From NCBI RefSeq assembly GCF_020184175.1, contig NC_065530.1, positions 4,588,001-4,652,000 on the forward strand: DNA of 64,000 nucleotides. The letters are read 5' to 3'. Position 1 is the first letter of the stretch, and the number at the start of each line of letters is the position of its first letter. The translations under genes and the position numbers were made by a program. Below the pieces are notes generated by a model. The model did not search any database and was not told where the DNA came from. It worked only from the letters and a program-made list of their open reading frames with translations. This document shows, piece after piece, positions 13,062-24,809 of the stretch. Source of the stretch: Aphis gossypii. Lineage: Eukaryota; Arthropoda; Insecta; Hemiptera; Aphididae.

Positions 13062-16000
13062 TTAAGAGCTATCTGAATCGGAATCATGCATTCGTTGTTC
13101 AAGGAATCGGGATTTCATAGCATCTTTTTCTTCCTTATCTATTTTTTCAATATTTAAACTAAAATAAAAATTATTTTAATTACATTATAATATAATATAT
13201 AAATATTAAAATATAAAATAAAGTAGGTACAAACCCTAGTCGTAAAAGTTTCAATTCTTCTGGTGAAAGAAATGGAAATCTATGATTTCCTGAATTTAAA
13301 TCATATTTTATGTGTTTTACATATCTTTGTTTCATAGATTGCCATGTACGATATTTACATACCTATAAAATAGAGAAATATGTTTTTTTTTAACTAGTTA
13401 CAAAAATATATGACAATAAAAATTATTATTATTTAATAGTGTATTATTACATATTTAAATATTTAACAAAGGAATAAATTTAGATTTTGAATTACATTAA
13501 GAATTCAAGAAATTAAGTAAATATTTTAATTTTTTTGAAAAGTTAGTTCAAGTTAAATACATACAAATACATTTTATTAGCTTACTCTGTCACGTTCCAT
13601 TTTTTGCCACATTGTTACCCCGGTGACGTTGAAAGCATAATTGTTTTTGATTATGTATTTCACAATACTTATCTCTTCTTTATGCGAATAAGGCATTCTC
13701 GTGCTTCATAAAAATGATTTAAACAAAATACGATAATTATAATATTATATACACTAATAAATAAATGTGTAATATTTACTTTTTTTTAATTTTCTGATCA
13801 TTAGACATCATAATATCATCAAAATCATCATTAGATCTAAAATTAAAATAATTTTTATTCAATAATATAAAATTTAAATTTGCGTCATTGAGTTATAAAA
13901 ATTTTTCATTTACATTAATATACAATGTGTTCCGGGGGGAGGGGGGGGGGTTGTAAGCCAACATTATATGAAAGTATTCCATGGAATGAGATATATACTT
14001 GTATTTAAAAAAGATTCATACATCTAACCGACTACAAAATAAATTAATAATAATAAGATGAAAATAACAATTAACAAAACATTTTAATTTTATTTCCTAC
14101 CCTTATGTATTATGAATAATCATGATCATCAATCTGTATCTATGTTTGATGTAAAATTTTATTTTTAAGTTAATAACTTTTAATACATATAAAAAAAATA
14201 ATAACTTAAAGTAAAAATTAAATTTAAATAGTAGGAACATGACATGGACAAAATCAGTGACGTCAAAGTTTTTAAAATGTGGTCGGACAATTTCAAAACT
14301 TTGTGGCCTTAATACCCATTGACGTAAAAAAGTATTCAATAAAGGGTATAAAATAAATACCAGCCACATTTTTCAAAAGAGGTTGAGACATAGATTTCAG
14401 TGCCACTGGATAAAACCATTTTATCTGTGGCACTAATAGAGCCAAGAGGTTAATTTTTGAATTCCTAGTTGACAATGTGTTCTTTCACATAGCATAAATA
14501 TGGCCTAAACCAACGATCCATCGAATGATGTGATTAGAAAGTTATAATCTCTCTTGCCTGATACCTCTTAAATATAAGTAATATTAAATGCATATATATT
14601 AATGTAAACAGTATTTTATGGTTATAACAAAAAATAAATAAGTAAAATAGAGCTGGATTACTGGATATACAAAATTGCTTTGTTGAAATAACTGAGTTTA
14701 CTTTGTATGTGTGTGTGTCAATATGTTTCAATACATACCTTTTGGCTTTAGAAATGAGATTAGTAGATGACGAAATAATCTTATGATTATCATTTTTGTT
14801 TTCTGAAATTGAGACTAAATCAGACCATGATTTATTTTGATAGAGCCAACAATCAAAAATATCATTTTTTGTATAACTTGCAGGACTAGTGTTTTTAATT
14901 CTATAAAATAAAAACAAAAAATAAATAGTTATCATAATTTTGAAATGTAATCTTTTCTTCTAAAACACTTAATCAATATAATTATTTAGTCTAACATAAG
15001 ATACAAAGTAGTACTTTTCATTACATCAATTACACTCTTAATGCAAATAAGGATATAATATAATATGTGTAATAATATAATAATATAAATTATGTCAATT
15101 GTCTTTTATTTATATTTTTAAGTATTGCTAGACTATGACATCCATAAAATGTTAGAAAAACATTTGGATGAATTATAGTAGTAGATAGGACTAATTATTT
15201 AGAAAAAGTATATAATATGCAAAAGCTATGGTAAAAAAAAAAGAACAATAATAAAAAAATTGTTTAAATTTATGAGAATTTTTTCAAAGAGAAAAATTAT
15301 TAACAATAAGTTGACCAGTTTTTATTTAACAACATGTTAAGTAAACTCATTGTTTCATTAGAGAAAAATACTTTGATCTTTATGATTTCAGTGGGTACCA
15401 GAGATATGCTGATACCACAGTAGTCATCTAATGCGCATCACACATATTGAAGTTATGTAATTACTGGTTGTAGATCAATTTGAAATTTAAATGTAATAGG
15501 TATTAAAATACATTTATTATTTACTAATAAAACAAATAAAAATTTTACTATAATTATTATAATAGACGGACATGGTGGAGTATTATTGAAACTGTTCAGA
15601 AGTTTATAAATGCTTAAGCATATAAAAATTACAACAAAGTAATTAGAAAAATTGAGTTGTATGTTGTATCCCACAATCCCCTCTCATACAGAAATTTATG
15701 ATTAATGAACAAAAAACAATAATGGAAATACTCTTTATACTCACAAATATTTGGTTGGATCTGGGAAGTCTTTGATTTTAAAGCAATCTTCAATATATTT
15801 AATATCAAATGCTGGAATCTTTAAATGAAAATAATTGGTTTTTCCTGGTTTTGCAAGTACCATTGAATGATCATTTGGTACATCTAGTATATCTGCATAG
15901 GACTTCTGTTAAAATAAAATTTAATTTAAATATAAAGATTAATAAAAATATAAAAACAGGTAAGAATTAAAAAGTTATAAAAACTGTTCACCTTGGCAAT

Positions 16001-18570
16001 AAACAACTAATTCAATCAAAAAAAAAAAAAAAAACAAGTCGAAAAATTTTGCTACCTTCTATTTGCATTATACACATTGCATAAAAGATTTCAAGCACTA
16101 GGTACAAGTTAGCAGAACAAAATAATAAATATTAAAGTTTTAAGAGGACACTTTACCCACATGTGTTGTCTCTATCTTACAATACACAAAATAGTAAAAA
16201 CCGTTTCTTGAGGGCAAGGACCACTCTGGTTATAGTCAAAGTTAAGCAACCAAACGTTCACACTAGAAAGAGGAGATTTTTAGCTATGCAAAATTGTTTT
16301 TATTTTTTCAACATCAGAACTACAAAAAAAGTTTTTATCGTTTCAAAACCCATTAATTTTGTGTTTTTCAAACTTGAATAACTCGTATTGTAGTTCTGAT
16401 ATCAAAAAAGTAATAACGATGTTTTATAATCCAAAATTTTCTAATTCTAGTGTCAAAATTTGGTAGTTAACTCGGACAGTTGGACTACAGTCCAAGTGGT
16501 CCTTACCTGCGAAAAACAGTTTTTAGTTTTTTACTGTAATGTATGTTTGTTAGATGAAGACAACATATGTGGGCGAAGCGTCCTCTAAAGGAATTCCACC
16601 TGGTGATCTTCTATTTTTAACTAACTTACGAGTGACATAGGATTTTAGATGTTTTTTTTACAAACGTACCTACCGATTTTAATACAGTTAAGCGATACGA
16701 ATTCTGAAAATAGATTTGAATTTGTTGTCAAGACGTCTAATTTAGATGAAATTACCCACATTTTTTATATTACCCTTACACCCCCTAACTCCTAAAAACT
16801 GTAACTAAAAAATTGTCAAATTTTATCTTTAGATAAGTTAAAACCAAAAAATCAAAAATGTGGAAAACTCAAACTCAAATATATTTGTTAAAAAATTCAA
16901 ATCCGTTTTTAGAATTCTTACCACTTCATTGAATCAATTGGTATTTTTGGCAAAGAACACATCTGTCGTCTCACGGACGTTAGACAAAGACTAAGACAGA
17001 GTATCGCCAAGAGGAATTGAGTTTTAATTTTTTAAATACGTACGTTTTGTGTGTTTTTACAAAATTCTAACAGTAAGTGCTATTAGTAATTACTAATGTT
17101 ATTCACTACAGAGTATTTTCACAATGAAATTGAATTTTAATAATTTCTTATTGTTTTAAAAACACTAAATTGCAAAAAAAAAAAATTTAACTTTTGCTAG
17201 GTATAGGAATACAATTAGAATTTTCTTTTCAATAATAATAAAAAAAAGCATTAAAAGATATTGTTTTGTCAAAAATGTACACACTAAGGATGAAATGGGA
17301 ATTCTAACACATACTGTATATAAATATTATGTGTAATATATACATGTATAATATGATTACCATGCATATTCAATATCATTTTTTATTTAGTACTTAATGA
17401 ATTTATTCAAACTCAAACCTTAGGAATTGTTCAATAATCTTAACGACTATAAGTAGGTAGGTGTATTCAAATTCTTGAAATTATTTCTACCTTTTAAGAG
17501 ATAAGCAAATATGTGATTGAGTTTCCAACTTACATACATATAAAATAGTAAATTTGTGTTCAACAGAATCTATTTTATATTTTTAGCTTTAGTAAAATTA
17601 CTTTTTATCAAACTTAAAGGTAAGAATATTACCTAAGACTTTTATTAATATTAAAATATTAAAATTTAAAAGTTGTAATACTTTACATAGCTATATAACT
17701 CACTTAAAAATAATAATATTCATAAGTCTGACAAAACATGAAGATGTGGCATCTTCTTAAAGAATATAAAGCAATAATGCTAACTTTGGTTTTTTAAATG
17801 AGAACCTACTTTTTTATTGTACGTTATTTTGTTTTTAATTCAAAAATCTAAATGAGTACCTAATTTTAAAATCATTAAAAATGTTAATAATAAAGATAAT
17901 AGTCCTTAAAAATGGTTTTAAAAGTATATAAAATAAATGTAATATTGGATCTAGGTAGTGTTTATAATATTTGATCAATTTTTATAAATTATAAATGTTG
18001 ATAAATTAATATCAATTATTAAAAATTTCCAAGTCACAATAAACTCCATTTTTCAGACCCGTTATCATGGACCTAGCACCCAAAATTAAAAACTCCAAAA
18101 CTGTTCGTTCAAATTTGTACACATTTACATATTCAGAAAATTTATTTGCTAAATAATTTATTGTAAAAAAGAGAATTCTCATTTAAAAAACAGAAGTTTG
18201 TAGTTTGTATAGCCACAGGGTATTCCTCGAGGTATTTCTTAAGTAGGTACTCATAACAAAAATCTCAAGAATTTTAAAATATAGTACCTATTTAAATATA
18301 GATAACTTATTAAAATGTCAATAATCAGAACTTGAACTATTTCTTCAACAAATTCATTAGTAAATGAAAAAATAGAGGTGAACATTCTAGGTAAATCATT
18401 CTGCATTATAATATAGATATGAACCAAATAACGATACTCACCCTTAATAATGTCGAATAGAATTTATCTTTTGTATCCCAGTCAAGCACGAACGCCAAAC
18501 TTTGTATATCAGCATTGTGGAAATAAAATACGTTTTCTGCCAGATCAAAATCCGTTGACATAAAATCCAT
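13062..18570 (-). CDS. TERF2IP: Rap1/TERF2IP-like telomere protein (BRCT plus Rap1-type Myb)
   Basis: Seven exons: 18442-18570, 15745-15905, 14739-14900, 13780-13836, 13586-13703, 13235-13362, 13062-13158; 852 nt, 283 aa, all GT/AG with consistent phase. Residues about 10-125 resemble the Rap1 N-terminal BRCT (MVLAKPGK, then DIKYIEDC). Residues about 171-228 form a Rap1-type Myb domain with the diagnostic RTWQSMKQRYVKHI helix and W/F core (MWQKME, YSHKEE). Rap1 binds telomeric or shelterin partners in the nucleus and protects chromosome ends in yeast and vertebrates. The C-terminus is short and ends in DSDSDSS; the Rap1 C-terminal (RCT) domain, present in the roughly 400-aa human protein, is not visible. 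The open frame continues upstream of the chosen Met past possible acceptors, but the BRCT begins right after this Met, so I keep it. The gene is divergent from ZIP9. Confidence 0.75.
13934..13950 (+). repeat. G-rich tract in Rap1-like intron 3
   Basis: Six Gs, an A, then ten Gs on the plus strand, which is antisense to the gene and lies in the intron between exons 3 and 4 (13837-14738). It is an isolated homopurine run in otherwise AT-rich sequence and could form a G-quadruplex. An expansion of simple sequence is equally plausible. Confidence 0.7.
16143..16586. mobile_element. MITE with AGAGGAC termini, copy A
   Basis: A 444-bp element in Rap1-like intron 1. The left end AGAGGACACTTTACCCACAT pairs with the right end, whose reverse complement reads AGAGGACGCTTCGCCCACAT; both continue into TGTTGTCT. 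A second inner inverted pair (AAGGACCACT and AGTGGTCCTT) makes it strongly foldback. No coding capacity. The same termini occur at 44376-44662. The target duplication is not resolved. Confidence 0.75.
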
Positions 18571-19326
18571 GTTCAACGGTAGTATGGCACTTACTTTTGA
18601 TTTAATAGAATCTTCAATCTGTACTCTGTAGACTGTAGAGTATAGAAAGAAATATTAATATAATTTAATTGAAAAGAATATAGATTTAAATCAATCGTTA
18701 GGTACTTAATCACTGGAAATACCCGAAATAGTTAATAATATTATGTATAATAATACCTAATGTACACATATAAACAACATCGTAACCATGCCAGAAAATT
18801 TAAAACTATGATTTAAGATAATAACGAACAGGTTGTATATGATAAAAATAATAGGTCTTAAATCGTGGCTCCAACCGTGGTTGGATATCCGTTATCAGTG
18901 CGTTTATTAAACATTATTATATATAATAATAATTATTGTTGATATTTCTCTTCGTATGATTATAATATTGGTTATAATATTATATTTTTTAAATAGGTAA
19001 TGGTACCTATGACCCAATAAGTGTAACAGCTCAGCTATCATGCAACTATGTGGCGGCGACGCGGCGTAGCACAATTTAAAAAAAAAATTCTCTCCCGTCG
19101 TCTGTTGTTTACTCTACTAAAATAACAATCATTAGTCGTGATTGAGTTTACCAGTTAATTAAATAAAACAGCCGAATGTGTAAACATGTTTTTTGTGTTC
19201 CTAAAGAGAAAACAAAATCCCGCGTTTGGTGCTCACCACTGTTGTCGGTTTAAAGCTACCACAACCGAATGCACGTCTGTATTTCCGTTTTAAATCTGTG
19301 ATTGTTTTTATTCGACACTCGCCGCC
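18571..19326. promoter_or_regulatory. Shared divergent promoter region, Rap1-like and ZIP9
   Basis: Head-to-head start codons of the Rap1-like gene (minus) and ZIP9 (plus) are only 756 bp apart. A GC-richer patch with several CpGs lies around 19050-19110, and the ZIP9 start has a strong context (GCCGCCATGG). It probably holds both promoters and 5' UTRs. Transcription start sites cannot be placed from the sequence. Confidence 0.45.
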
Positions 19327-22300
19327 ATGGATGAATCGACGTTCCTGATGCTGCTGTCTGTCCTAATGCTGGTGGCCAGTTACTTATCTGGCAGTGTTCC
19401 ACTAGTGATGTCAATGTCTGAAGTGAGAATGATTCATGCTCGTGCACAACTATTGTAATATCAAATACTTATATTGTGTTTCGTAGGCCAAATTGGAACT
19501 CGTATCCCTATTCGGAGCTGGCCTCCTTGTCGGTACTGCGTTAGCTGTGATAATACCTGAAGGAATCCATTCCCTCTACTCGACTGTGGCACCTCACAAA
19601 AGTTTGTTCATTGATTTATATGTAGGTGTACTATAGAGTTAGATAATTTTGAACATTGAAAAGAACTACCATAAATGTTATGCACTGTCAAAATATGTCC
19701 ATTAACTACCAAAGAGTGCACAATACTATAATAGAAATTAGAAAACACTGAGATTCATTGTGTTAACATATGGAAGTGTAATTTTATTAACTCATGCTCA
19801 AATAATTCATAAATTATGGTTTACCTATAATTTATATAATTCTCTGATGCTGGTTTTTTATTTGCTATTGCCCCTACACAACATAAAAAACATTAATCTT
19901 TTCAATAAACTTATAACTTAATGCTACATTATAGGTATGAATGTACAGTAAAACCTCATTTATCCTGATCTCATTAGTCCGGAATTTGCTTAATCCAGAC
20001 AGTTATTTAAAACTCATAAATTTTATGCCGTAGATGAAACTAAACATAAAAACGAATTCTATAAATTGTCCATGAATGCAGGTTATTGTGATTACTTATT
20101 TATCAATACCAATTGTCATTAACGTTATCTAATTGTTATCCATACGTATTTGATTCAACTCCATACTTCGGCTGTTTTATACATACCATTGTGATGTCGT
20201 TAAGTAAAGCTAATCAAGGTAAAAAGCGTAAACATATATCTCTTTCTCTTAATGATAAACTATGTGTAATAGAAAAACTCGAAAAGGGAGCTTCTGTGTT
20301 AAGTATTTGTGCTCAATATGGTATTGCCAAACAAACCGTCTCGGATATAAGAAAGAAAAAAGATGATATAAGAAACTTTGTTCTAAAATTTAATATGGAA
20401 AAAGAAACAAGTGCTGTAAAAAGAATGCGGTTGCCACTAGATCAATCCCTTGATGATGCAGTTTACAAATGGATTTGTCAACTTCGTTCTTCTGGATTAG
20501 CAATCCGTGGAGTTGAAATTCAGGCTGCAGCTGATAGATTAGCTAAACAGTTGAACATAAATAACTTTAAAGCCAGTTCTGGGTGGCTGTTTAGGTTTAG
20601 AAGGCGTCACAATATAACAAATAAAAATATATGTGGTAAAAGTCTCAGTACTGACAATGAAACTATTGAGACATTCAGGAAAAAACTGAGTGACATTTTA
20701 AAAACCGAAAACATACTGCCTTCGCAACTGTATAATTATGGTGAGACAGCGTTATATTGGAGAGCATTACCAGATAGTACCCAAGTGTCCAAAGCTCATA
20801 CAAGCACACCTGGTTGGAAGATCAGTAAAGATCGAGTTTCTGTACTGCTGTGCGCTAATGCTGATGGAAATCATATGTTAAAACCTGTGATTGTAGGAAT
20901 AAATAAAAAACCACATGCTATAAAAAATATTATGGACAAGTTACCAGTTCACTACTACAACTCTAAAAATGCACGGTTCACTTCAGACATTACAATAGAT
21001 TGGTTTCACAAAAAAGCAGTGCCAGAAATTAAAAGATATCAAACAGAAATTTTGAAAATTCCTGACAATAAAGTGAAGGCCTTAGTTCTACTGGATAATT
21101 GCCCAGCACATCCACAAGTTGAACAGCTTACTAGTGATGATAAAAAGATCACATGCATGTTTTTGCCAGCAAACACAACCTCTCCGATTCAGCCTATGAA
21201 TCAAGGTGTCATCTACACAGCCAAGCGTCTATACAAAAAGAAGTTTTTAAATGAAATTTTGGAAGTTGATGAACCAGGTGCAGGAGAAGAGGATAAAAGA
21301 GGTTATAAAACGTTACAGAATCTCAAAGATCACAATATCAAATCCATGATTTACAATTTTGCATCTGCTGTCAAAGATATAAAACCTTTAACTTTGATTA
21401 ACTCATGGAAAAAACTTTTAATAAATGAAGAGGTTGAACCAGATATGGCTGACTTGGAAACGGAGGATTTTCACAAAATCTTCCTCCGAGGAGGTGAAAA
21501 ATCAGTTACACTGGAAGACATTGAGTTTTGGCTAGAAGCAGATGAATATGATCTGGATAATCATATTTTAACAGCAGAAGAGATTGTTGAAAATATGACC
21601 ACTGCAGAAAGCTCTGAAACAGATGAATGTGATCAAGATGAAGCAGAAAATAATATCAAACCTAAGCAAAAACTTGGTGAAATTAAAGATCATCTAAACA
21701 TTGTCATTAAATATGTTGAAGATAACGACGATGAAAACATATCTGCGTATTATGAGCATCTAAGGCATCTTCGAGAGTTAATCATTAAAGATTGTGAAAG
21801 GAAGAAAACCAAAGATTAGCAGTCTTTTCAAAGCAGTAAGCATGTCAAATATGAATAATAAAGATGTGCCTTAATGCTATATTCATATATTTGCAATGAT
21901 TGTAATATTACTATGTAATATTTTTTTAAGTTAAAAGTAGTTAGTTCTTTATATTAGATTAAAATTTTCTTAAATTTATAATTTACAATTTTTGGTTGTT
22001 TTGTTTAATTCGGACAACCTAGAGCCCCAATCATTCCAGATTAATGAGGTTTTACTGTATTATCAATATTATATTATGTATATTGAATAATTATGGTATT
22101 TAGTCTATAAAGAATAAAGAACATCACTTATTAATCATATTCTGATAGTGGTAGTAATTTCTGAAAGTGTTTTCTTTATCCCATTTTGATGATCTTGTGT
22201 AATTGTTATATTTGTATTCCTTAAGTCTAGACTCTAGAATGCATCGCTTATAAATAAAAATGTTACTAATTACCTAACTTTTTCATATTTGAATTTATTG

Positions 22301-24194
22301 TTCATTCTTTAGTTTATCCAAAATTTTCTTATTCAAAAGAAGGTCACTATACAATAAACAAATTTAAAAAGTACTGATACCTAATAAATAAAATTATAAA
22401 ACATTTACTATGCTAATTAATATTACTTTTATGTATAATATACTTAATTATAATTTATGATTGAATAATGATAGTGTCCTATAGGTAGTCCTCTATTTTT
22501 TTTCTAAGTCTTGTATGTTTTTATATAATTAATTAGATAAGATTTCTGCTATCATTCAGATTTCAAACACAACAATGTCTTTTAGTTGCAGATATAGTTC
22601 ATCAAATGTCTATTTGTATTGTATTGAAATTATTAATTTTTCAGTGTACAAAATTACTCTACTTTCTTTTTAAAAATATAAATCGTTAAATTAAATGTGT
22701 ATTGTCTAATAATTACAAGCTTGATACGTCAATAACAAACTAATACATTTTTAAATTTTTTACAATACCTAGTTGAGCTTGAATAATATGTAATATTTTG
22801 GTAATCTACCTATTACAGATGTAATCTCATATTTTTTCTACCCTTATACAAATCACTTTATTTTTATGTATTTTTTATGTCACTACTGCTTATTTTAACA
22901 ATACTATAATTAAAACATTATCCTTAACGTAAATTAATTTATGCTTATATTTTAAAGACTTCAGGCACGTACACAGAAAGTTATATTTTTTGTTTTTGGA
23001 TTTTCATATTTGTTAATCTAATAAGAAATTTACATAATTTAAATTATGAATCTATTTATTTTTCATTTAAGAGAATGTAATTTATATTATGATGGCAATG
23101 TGGTGTGCGTGATATCGCTATATTTTAAATTAAAACGTTTAATTATTAACAAAACTAAAATTATATTTGTTTTCCTTATTGACAAAACCACTTTTACTGT
23201 ACATCGATTTACTTAATAATTTTCCTAAAATGTAGGGGGTGGAGAGAGGTTTGAACCCTTATCTCGCCTCTACTTGTACACGTGCCTGAAAGACTTACAA
23301 CTATCAATTTAATCTATATCATTCACTTACATAATTAATATGTCACTAATTTTGTATTTGAATTGATTTTTACAGCTGCTGATAATATAACAGTCTCAGT
23401 AGATTTTAGTGAAGTTAATTTTCATTCAGTAATTGGAGTTACATTAGTATTAGGATTTACACTAATGTTGCTAGTAGATCAACTGTCATCAAAATATACA
23501 AAAGGCAAGTATCTAAAAATGTCTTGACAACCAATATATATTAAATTTGTGAGTTTTTAAAGATTTATTTTTGGAGACTTATACTATATTTTCAAAGATG
23601 TAGAAGCCGGATTAGCCAGTCGTAACTCTGGTAGTATGACAGCTACCCTGGGTCTTGTGGTGCATGCTGCTGCTGATGGTATCGCTTTGGGTGCTGCAGC
23701 TGCCTCGACTCAAACAGAAGTGGAAATGATAGTTTTTATTGCAATAATGTTACATAAAGCACCAGCAGCCTTTGGTTTAGTCACCATTCTATTACACCAT
23801 GGACTTGACAAAAAAAGAATACGTAGACACCTGTTAGTATTTTCTATGGCTGCACCGGTGGGTGCACTACTCACTTTCTTTTGCATAGGACAGGTACTTG
23901 AAATTTGATACAGATATTTGCTGAATAAATTATACTTTATGTTTACAGTTATTTAATTATTGTGGTAATACATTTCAGGAGAGTAAAGAAACATTATCGT
24001 CCATGAATGCCACTGGAGCTGCCATGTTGTTCAGTGCAGGAACATTTTTGTACGTAGCTACAGTTCATGTACTTCCAGAGTTGATGGTCAAAGCTTCTAG
24101 AGGTGGCACTGATACTTTTAACCCACTACAATTGTTGTGCTTAGTATGTGGTACTGTGACACCATTAATGTTGTCGGTCCACCACGGCCACTAA
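19327..24194 (+). CDS. SLC39A9: Zinc transporter ZIP9 (SLC39A9)
   Basis: Five exons: 19327-19422, 19487-19601, 23376-23504, 23598-23893, 23979-24194; 852 nt, 283 aa. ZIP-family transporter moving zinc into the cytosol, typically from Golgi/secretory compartments or across the plasma membrane. Eight hydrophobic segments are visible. The metal-site helices carry HAAADG and MLHKAPAAFG, and the C-terminal part has NATGAAMLFSAGTFLYVATVHVLPE, read here in two pieces as NATGAAMLFSAGTF and VATVHVLPE; all are hallmarks of ZIP9. Intron 3 appears to use a GC donor (AAAAG/GCAAGT). A GT donor at 23509 joined to an acceptor before 23620 also stays in frame but loses DVEAGLAS. Intron 2 (3.8 kb) hosts a Tigger element and a hAT MITE. 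A polyadenylation hexamer AATAAA lies at 24206-24211, 12 nt after the stop. Confidence 0.95.
19946..22057 (+). mobile_element. pogo/Tigger-type DNA transposon in ZIP9 intron 2
   Basis: About 2.1 kb, bounded by inverted ends beginning CAGTAAAACCTCATT on the left and the same 15 bases inverted on the right, each flanked by TA (19944-19945 and 22058-22059), as expected for Tc1/mariner-pogo insertion. It contains one long ORF, described separately. It lies in the same orientation as the host gene and is spliced out as part of the intron. Confidence 0.93.
20194..21819 (+). CDS. Tigger/pogo transposase with substituted catalytic residues
   Basis: Uninterrupted ORF, 541 aa from the ATG at 20194 (an in-frame ATG at 20113 would add 27 unlikely residues). 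Order of domains: an N-terminal pipsqueak-type helix-turn-helix (residues about 15-60, LSLNDKLCVIEKL, YGIAKQTVSDI); a CENP-B type DNA-binding domain (about 80-150, WLFRFRRRH); a DDE_1 catalytic domain (about 170-400); and an acidic C-terminal tail. In the family the first catalytic Asp lies in an N-x-DET motif; here residue 183 is Gly (NYGETALYW). The second, Asp301 in LLDNCPAHP, is kept. The third, in QPLDQG, is Asn336 (QPMNQG). The protein is therefore predicted to bind DNA but not cut it, if expressed. Short polyadenylation-like AATAAA follows near 21860. Confidence 0.9.
   Translation: MSLSKANQGKKRKHISLSLNDKLCVIEKLEKGASVLSICAQYGIAKQTVSDIRKKKDDIRNFVLKFNMEKETSAVKRMRLPLDQSLDDAVYKWICQLRSSGLAIRGVEIQAAADRLAKQLNINNFKASSGWLFRFRRRHNITNKNICGKSLSTDNETIETFRKKLSDILKTENILPSQLYNYGETALYWRALPDSTQVSKAHTSTPGWKISKDRVSVLLCANADGNHMLKPVIVGINKKPHAIKNIMDKLPVHYYNSKNARFTSDITIDWFHKKAVPEIKRYQTEILKIPDNKVKALVLLDNCPAHPQVEQLTSDDKKITCMFLPANTTSPIQPMNQGVIYTAKRLYKKKFLNEILEVDEPGAGEEDKRGYKTLQNLKDHNIKSMIYNFASAVKDIKPLTLINSWKKLLINEEVEPDMADLETEDFHKIFLRGGEKSVTLEDIEFWLEADEYDLDNHILTAEEIVENMTTAESSETDECDQDEAENNIKPKQKLGEIKDHLNIVIKYVEDNDDENISAYYEHLRHLRELIIKDCERKKTKD
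22962..23288. mobile_element. hAT-type MITE with perfect 8-bp target duplication
   Basis: A 327-bp element in ZIP9 intron 2 with short inverted ends (CAGGCACGTACAC on the left; the right end reverse-complements to CAGGCACGTGTAC). It is flanked on both sides by the identical 8-bp AAAGACTT (22954-22961 and 23289-23296). The 8-bp duplication and CAGG start are characteristic of hAT elements. No coding capacity. The perfect duplication suggests a fairly recent insertion. Confidence 0.9.
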
Positions 24195-24809
24195 GTACAA
24201 GGCCAAATAAATTTTTATAACTGTTTCTTAATTATTACATGATAAAAATATTATATCAACAGCTCATAAATTATCAAGTTTAAACACAGTTATTCTCAAT
24301 ATGCTACAATGTTTCTGAACCTTAATTTTGTATCTTGTAAAATACAAATGCCAACATCAAAATGCCTGTACAGAAAAATAGAATTTCAGTTAAACATTGT
24401 AGTTATTTTTATTTATCAATCATTTAGCATATCTAACACATTATAGAGCTTGAATTTCCAAATATTTGGGTTCAAGTAGTAATATTTTAAGAATCAATGA
24501 CCAAACCATTTTTAACTGATAAACCTTGAATTTTTTTTAATTACCATAATCGATGAATAAAAGAACACATTTTATAGTTGTTTTTAAATTGTTTATTGTT
24601 GTTATTATGTTAATACTAATTTTTTTAAAATAGGTATAAAATGTATAAATAAAATTATAAGTTTAACCTAAATTAAGTTTATATATTTTTTTATTAATTG
24701 AAAGCTGGGTTACAAGTTTTTTTATATATAAATATACTTATGTGATTACAATTTTTAGTTTAATAAGACATTTTATTATATTATAATAAAGAAATAAACA
24801 TATTTTTTT

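Noticed and set aside
14103..14475. Minus-strand frames within a Rap1-like intron
   Set aside because: They overlap each other in different frames and contain stops when read through. I considered a transposase fragment but found no family motif. They lie between two firmly placed exons.
23249..23259. tRNA B-box-like GGTTTGAACCC in ZIP9 intron 2
   Set aside because: No A box or cloverleaf around it, and it falls inside a hAT MITE defined by a perfect target duplication.
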